From UBA961 sp049426725 (lineage in GTDB: Bacteria > Bacteroidota > Ignavibacteria > Kapaibacteriales > UBA961), in contig JBMSYN010000033.1 of assembly GCA_049426725.1 (NCBI GenBank), positions 1 to 9,536 on the forward strand: a stretch of DNA of 9,536 bases, written 5' to 3'. Under the pieces are notes generated by a model that was not told the origin of the DNA, ran no database searches, and saw only the letters and a list, made by a program, of their open reading frames with translations. Below are positions 5,710-9,536 of this stretch, piece after piece. Position 1 is the first letter of the stretch; each line of letters begins with the position of its first letter. The position numbers were made by a program, and so were the translations under genes.

Positions 5710-7560
5710 ATGAACATGTTGTACGGATTATTCTTACTGTTGATTGCTGGTTCAACGGCTTTTTCTCAGTCAATCTTTCCTGCATTGGATACAAATTTCA
5801 ATGCAAAAACAATTATTGTTCCTCCTTCTCCGATCAAGGCAAAATTGGTATTTGTTGGTGGAAAGGACACTGTTGTAGGGATAAATGGTCAAAAACAATT
5901 AGCCAAGCAATGGCATGACTTTATTGGTTATTCACCAATCAATCCTCAAGCACCTAATGATTCCGCATATATTACAATCAATCACGAAATGCGTGTAAAG
6001 GATGATATTCTTGGTGATGGCGGTGGGATGACTGTATTTAAAGTCAAAAAAATGCCAGACGGGGATTATGTGGTTGATGGTGGATATCGCAATGTTGACT
6101 TTACAGCTGTAGGTAATACACTCGCAAATTGTGGTGGCATTAGTGCTCGCAATGGAAGGATTTGGACAGCTGAAGAGTGGGTGCAGACTTCAAATGCAGA
6201 CATATTTGTTGGTTTGGTACCACTTGAAGGAAAAGACACAACAAGAGCTGGCTATGGAAAAGGTGCGAGTTTTGCAACTATTCCCGGCTTAGGTATTCGT
6301 GATACAAATGATTGGACAATTCCTACAAATGCTCAATATGCTGGAAGAACAATCAAAAAGTTTCAAAATTTCAATTGGCTTGTAGAAATTGATCCTGCAC
6401 AAGCAAAAGCGACTCGTAAAATGTATAATTGGGGTCGATTTGAACATGAAGGTGGTGTTGTCATGGCTGACAACAAAACGGTATATCTTACAGATGACAA
6501 TCAACCTTCGGTTTTCTTCAAATTTGTTGCGAATCAAGCAGGAAATTTCAATGAAGGTCAATTATTTGCATATAAGCAATCAGCTGATGGAAATAGTGGA
6601 AGTTGGGTGACAATTGAAAATTCCTTGGATTCTATGCTCACAGCAAGAAATGTGGCATTACGTAAGGGTGCAACTATGTTCACACGCTTTGAATGGATTA
6701 CAGATGCAAAAGGCAAAGTGTATATTACAGAAACAGGTCTAGACAATTCTGGCACACGTTTCAAAGATGGAATGAAGCTTGGTGGGACTCTTGCAAAGCA
6801 TCTTGCAGACCGTGATATATACAATGGACCATTTTCAGATTCAACAATGAGAATCAAAGATACAGTAATCATAGATTATTATGGTAGAGTTTTGGAATTT
6901 GATCCCGCAACTGATAAAATGAGCGTATTCCTTGAAGGAGGAAAGGCTCCTAATTATGCATCTAATAAAGTGCACTTGTCAAATCCGGATGGCTTAGTCT
7001 CTTGGACATTGAATGGAAAAGATTATCTCGTCATTCAGGAAGATTTGAATGGTAGAAGCAAAGGTAGGGTAGGGAATCCTGATGTTGATGGTTCAGGCAC
7101 AAACATTTGCGAAATTTATGTGGTTGATTTAAGCAAGCCCAAGCCTACACTTGATGATCTTCACAGGATGCTCATAACACCAAATGGTGCTGAAGTAACA
7201 GGTGCAATTCCTACTCCTGACGGTAAGGCAATGTTTGTGAATTCTCAGCATCCCACAGGCACAAATACGGGTGATTTTGCAAATTCTTGTACGATGCTAA
7301 TCACAGGGCTTGATAAATATGTTACATCTGTCTTTGAAGATCCAACATTTGATGAAAGAACAGGTTTTCAAGTATACCCAAATCCTGCAACAAGAACATT
7401 GTATTTCAATGAAGTATCTGATGTTTCAATGTACACGATTGGAGGTCAGCGTGTGAAAGTAGCATGGAATACCGATAAAATCGACATCACAGAACTCATT
7501 CCAGGAACATATTTTGTTCAGAATATTCGTGGTGATGTTCAGAAGATCATCATACAATAG
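5710..7560 (+). CDS. PhoX-like (DUF839) phosphatase with T9SS sorting tail
   Basis: This 616-aa protein starts with a plain Sec signal (MNMLYGLFLLLIAGSTAFSQ) without twin arginines. The body (about 25-540) follows the PhoX/DUF839 plan: NHE (91-93), NCGG (C141, aligning with the iron-ligand Cys of PhoX), AEEW (154-157), GRFEHEG (243-249), YLTDD (259-263), NPDGL (425-429) and a PDGKAMFVNSQHP block near 503-515. Known PhoX enzymes use Fe(III) and Ca(II) to release phosphate from phosphomonoesters, so this one probably does the same outside the cell. Residues about 552-616 form a T9SS type A sorting domain (YPNP at 556, IGGQRV, LIPGTYFVQ). The frame opens with TTG at 5695, and an ATG at 5699 is out of frame and soon stops. 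I chose the ATG at 5710, which starts the signal peptide; 5716 is an alternative. The gene ends in a strong terminator. It may be a DUF839 member with another substrate. Confidence 0.88.
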   Translation: MNMLYGLFLLLIAGSTAFSQSIFPALDTNFNAKTIIVPPSPIKAKLVFVGGKDTVVGINGQKQLAKQWHDFIGYSPINPQAPNDSAYITINHEMRVKDDILGDGGGMTVFKVKKMPDGDYVVDGGYRNVDFTAVGNTLANCGGISARNGRIWTAEEWVQTSNADIFVGLVPLEGKDTTRAGYGKGASFATIPGLGIRDTNDWTIPTNAQYAGRTIKKFQNFNWLVEIDPAQAKATRKMYNWGRFEHEGGVVMADNKTVYLTDDNQPSVFFKFVANQAGNFNEGQLFAYKQSADGNSGSWVTIENSLDSMLTARNVALRKGATMFTRFEWITDAKGKVYITETGLDNSGTRFKDGMKLGGTLAKHLADRDIYNGPFSDSTMRIKDTVIIDYYGRVLEFDPATDKMSVFLEGGKAPNYASNKVHLSNPDGLVSWTLNGKDYLVIQEDLNGRSKGRVGNPDVDGSGTNICEIYVVDLSKPKPTLDDLHRMLITPNGAEVTGAIPTPDGKAMFVNSQHPTGTNTGDFANSCTMLITGLDKYVTSVFEDPTFDERTGFQVYPNPATRTLYFNEVSDVSMYTIGGQRVKVAWNTDKIDITELIPGTYFVQNIRGDVQKIIIQ

Positions 7561-7577
7561 TATATAACAATCTGTAA

Positions 7578-7610
7578 AGAGGTCCGCCCTTGATTGGTGC
7601 GGACCTTTTT
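7578..7610 (+). terminator. strong rho-independent terminator after the PhoX-like gene
   Basis: GGTCCGC (7581-7587) pairs perfectly with GCGGACC (7599-7605). The stem extends by A-T pairs at its foot, and CC/GG pairing inside the loop is possible. It is followed directly by TTTTT (7606-7610). It begins about 18 nt after the stop codon at 7560. It is among the clearest regulatory structures in the window and separates the phosphatase gene from the peroxidase gene. Confidence 0.88.
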
Positions 7611-7623
7611 GCAAATATATTGA
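7594..7623 (+). promoter_or_regulatory. possible promoter of the peroxidase gene, overlapping the terminator
   Basis: TTG at 7594-7596, 19 nt before TATATTGA (7616-7623), resembles the Bacteroidota -33 / -7 arrangement (TTTG...TAnnTTTG) with mismatches in the -7 element. It also reads as a sigma-70-like TTGGTG-N16-TATATT. Transcription would begin at or beside the ATG at 7629. The motif fit is weak. The main argument is that only 18 nt separate the terminator from the start codon. Confidence 0.22.
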
Positions 7624-7628
7624 CTACC

Positions 7629-9482
7629 ATGAAACATATCTCTCGTATTGCCATACTAGGTATTTGTTGTTCAATCATTGTTTCAATGAAGCATCAAGTA
7701 ATAAGCATTCCTGAAACCGTACGGGGATCAATGATGTCTGCGATTGATTCCACGCTTGAAGCATCTATTACCTTTGAGCAGAAACTACAAAATCTTAATG
7801 TTAATAAAATAACAGAGCTTAGATCTTCATTTTCCAAAATTCGAAATTCTTATAAGAACATAGAATGGTTTTTGAGTCAAATAGAACCAGAATCTGTGTT
7901 ATTGATAAATGGGCCTCCACTTCCGAGATTGGATGAATCTGTTCCTAAAATATTGGAATTACAGCCGGAAGGGTTGCAAACGATTGAAGAAATTCTCTCA
8001 GAGGATCGGATTCATGATGCATCAAAATTGATTTCATTGATTCGCTCACTCAAGCAACATCTCTATGACGCAAAGGGAGTATTTGAATCAATACAACTGA
8101 GTGATAGAATCATTCTTGAAGGAATACGAAGCAATATTATACGAATTGGAACCATGGGAATTTCAGGGTTTGATACACCGGGATTCTCTAACTCATTAAG
8201 TGAAAGTTCTATATCACTTCGCTCATCACGCATTGCATTATTGAATTATCAGCGTGTTTTCGAAAAAGTTGGAAAGGCACAGTCAGATCGATTGTTTCTA
8301 CTGATGGTCAAGGCAGAAATGATATTAGAAAAAGCAAAAGATTTCGATGCTTTTGACAGGTGGACATTCATGAAGGAATACATCAATCCAATATATGCAT
8401 TGATTGGTGAATTGCATGTAGCCACCGGCATTGAAATAAATGCTGAGGTTTCTAGAAAGAATACAATTATTCGCTACAAAGCACCAACCATTTTTCATAC
8501 GAGTGCATTTAATCCATATGGATATTCGAGAAATGTATATGAGCATGCTGATGAACGGAAGATTGCTTTAGGTAAAATACTCTTTGAAAGCAAGGTATTA
8601 TCGAAATCCAATACTATGTCATGTGCCACATGTCACAATCCTGACAGAGCATTCACAGATGGATATGCAAAAAGTCCGGGTTCTGTACCAAATGCCATGA
8701 CTGAAAGGAATACCCCAGGTTTGCTCAATGTCGCATTGTCTCCACGATATTTTCATGATTCTAGAACGAACTTTTTGGAAGAACAAGTGGAGCATGTTGT
8801 TTCCAATGCAATTGAATTCAATACAGATTATTTATCAATGTCGGGAATGCTTGCAAAGGATTCAACAATTGTGTTGGCATTTAAAAATGCATATCCCGCT
8901 GAATCTGGAGCAATCAATTCAATGACAATATCATCCGCTTTGTCTGCATATATCAGAAGTTTGATTGCTTTTGAAAGTCCGGTTGATTCACTCTTGAGAG
9001 GTGAAAAAGTTGTTTCACTAAAAGGTGAAAAATTGAATAGAGTAAAAAGGGGATTCAATCTTTTTATGGGAAAGGCCGCTTGTGCCACTTGTCATTTTCC
9101 GCCAACATATTCAGGACTAGTACCCCCCCATTTCAAAGAGATGGAATCAGAAGTATTAGGAATTCCTGTACATCCGCAATCCAAAGAAATTGATCCAGAT
9201 TTTGGAAAAGGTGGTGTGTATAAGTATGCCTCTCCAATTTACAGGCATGCCTTTAAAACTCCTGGTTTGAGGAATATTGACAAAACAGCACCATACATGC
9301 ACAATGGAGCATATAAAAACCTGGAAGAAGTTATGGAGTTTTATAATCTTGGAGGAGGTCAAGGCCTTGGAATTCAAGTGCCCAATCAAACACTATCGTC
9401 TGATAAACTGAATTTGTCAAAAAAAGAAATCCAAGATATTATCGAGTTTATGATGGCTTTGTGGGATAATAAAAAGTACTAA
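7629..9482 (+). CDS. dihaem cytochrome c peroxidase (MauG/CcpA family) with N-terminal helical domain
   Basis: This 617-aa protein begins with a hydrophobic export signal (about 4-20). Residues about 35-285 are a helical, imelysin-like region typical of long Bacteroidota peroxidases, with NGPPLPR (94-100), LQPEGLQTIEEIL (111-123) and GFDTPGF (180-186). The catalytic half has two haem c sites, CATCH at 332-336 and 485-489, and conserved blocks RNTPGLLNVA and TPGLRN...TAPYMHNG, where M557 is the probable sixth ligand of the electron-transfer haem. The family reduces hydrogen peroxide to water in the periplasm with electrons from small cytochromes; MauG-like relatives oxidise proteins instead. 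A usual DGR after the first haem reads DSR here. No T9SS tail, so it probably stays in the periplasm. The start is the ATG at 7629; a TTG at 7590 in the same frame lies inside the terminator hairpin. No Shine-Dalgarno. Confidence 0.9.
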   Translation: MKHISRIAILGICCSIIVSMKHQVISIPETVRGSMMSAIDSTLEASITFEQKLQNLNVNKITELRSSFSKIRNSYKNIEWFLSQIEPESVLLINGPPLPRLDESVPKILELQPEGLQTIEEILSEDRIHDASKLISLIRSLKQHLYDAKGVFESIQLSDRIILEGIRSNIIRIGTMGISGFDTPGFSNSLSESSISLRSSRIALLNYQRVFEKVGKAQSDRLFLLMVKAEMILEKAKDFDAFDRWTFMKEYINPIYALIGELHVATGIEINAEVSRKNTIIRYKAPTIFHTSAFNPYGYSRNVYEHADERKIALGKILFESKVLSKSNTMSCATCHNPDRAFTDGYAKSPGSVPNAMTERNTPGLLNVALSPRYFHDSRTNFLEEQVEHVVSNAIEFNTDYLSMSGMLAKDSTIVLAFKNAYPAESGAINSMTISSALSAYIRSLIAFESPVDSLLRGEKVVSLKGEKLNRVKRGFNLFMGKAACATCHFPPTYSGLVPPHFKEMESEVLGIPVHPQSKEIDPDFGKGGVYKYASPIYRHAFKTPGLRNIDKTAPYMHNGAYKNLEEVMEFYNLGGGQGLGIQVPNQTLSSDKLNLSKKEIQDIIEFMMALWDNKKY

Positions 9483-9487
9483 AGAAT

Positions 9488-9534
9488 CCCCTCCTCGACT
9501 TCGCTCGGAGGGCAATCACATAGCTCACCGAGCG
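9488..9534. repeat. GC-rich palindromic stretch, probable interspersed repeat at the window edge
   Basis: CCCTCC (9489-9494) pairs with GGAGGG (9507-9512). In competition, CGCTCGG (9502-9508) pairs perfectly with CCGAGCG (9528-9534). The core CGACTTCGCTCG resembles short palindromic repeats scattered between genes in many bacteria. It is much more GC-rich than the neighbouring genes and starts 6 nt after the peroxidase stop codon. It may also act as a hairpin at the 3' end of that mRNA, but no U-tract is seen. The window ends before the unit can be delimited. Confidence 0.5.
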
Positions 9535-9536
9535 CA

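Noticed and set aside
6289..6872. Minus-strand open frames under the PhoX-like gene and the peroxidase (also 8249-8546, 8828-9088, 9156-9389)
   Set aside because: Antisense shadows of well-supported coding sequences, with no family features and no ribosome site.
7590..7628. TTG start at 7590 for the peroxidase
   Set aside because: It lies in the loop of a strong terminator hairpin and adds residues before the signal peptide.

Overview
The window looks like a chromosomal piece of a Bacteroidota / FCB-group bacterium, possibly an Ignavibacteria- or Kapabacteria-like lineage (phylum placement is inference). It is AT-rich, and three of its large proteins pair a Sec signal peptide with a C-terminal type IX secretion (T9SS) sorting domain. 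The large genes start without clear Shine-Dalgarno sequences, and a dihaem peroxidase carries the N-terminal helical extension typical of Bacteroidota.

Layout. (1) 25-1485, minus strand: three tightly packed genes for small secreted proteins (147, 154 and 161 aa) that are divergent paralogues of one unrecognised family. (2) 1486-2119: a 158-nt tract almost without G on the + strand, then a broken + strand gene, the catalytic-domain remnant of a serine recombinase. This marks a probable junction left by a mobile element. (3) 2120-5468, minus strand: two tandem, clearly duplicated calcineurin-like metallophosphoesterases with purple-acid-phosphatase-like N-terminal domains and two different T9SS tails, 13 nt apart. 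(4) 5469-5709: a divergent intergenic region with a near-identical 13-mer close to both start codons, an 11-bp tandem repeat and a small perfect hairpin. (5) 5710-7560, plus strand: a PhoX-like (DUF839) phosphatase with a T9SS tail, closed by a strong intrinsic terminator. (6) 7629-9482, plus strand: a two-haem cytochrome c peroxidase (MauG/CcpA family) beginning only 18 nt after that terminator. (7) 9483-9536: a GC-rich palindromic stretch, probably an interspersed repeat, cut by the window end.

How the genes may work together. Three secreted phosphoesterases sit around one divergent control region and probably release phosphate from extracellular organic phosphates. The shared leader motif suggests common control. 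The peroxidase would act in the periplasm to remove hydrogen peroxide and is probably expressed separately. The small-protein operon beyond the recombinase remnant is more AT-rich, has better Shine-Dalgarno sequences and may have a separate, laterally acquired origin. It is the least explained part of the window.
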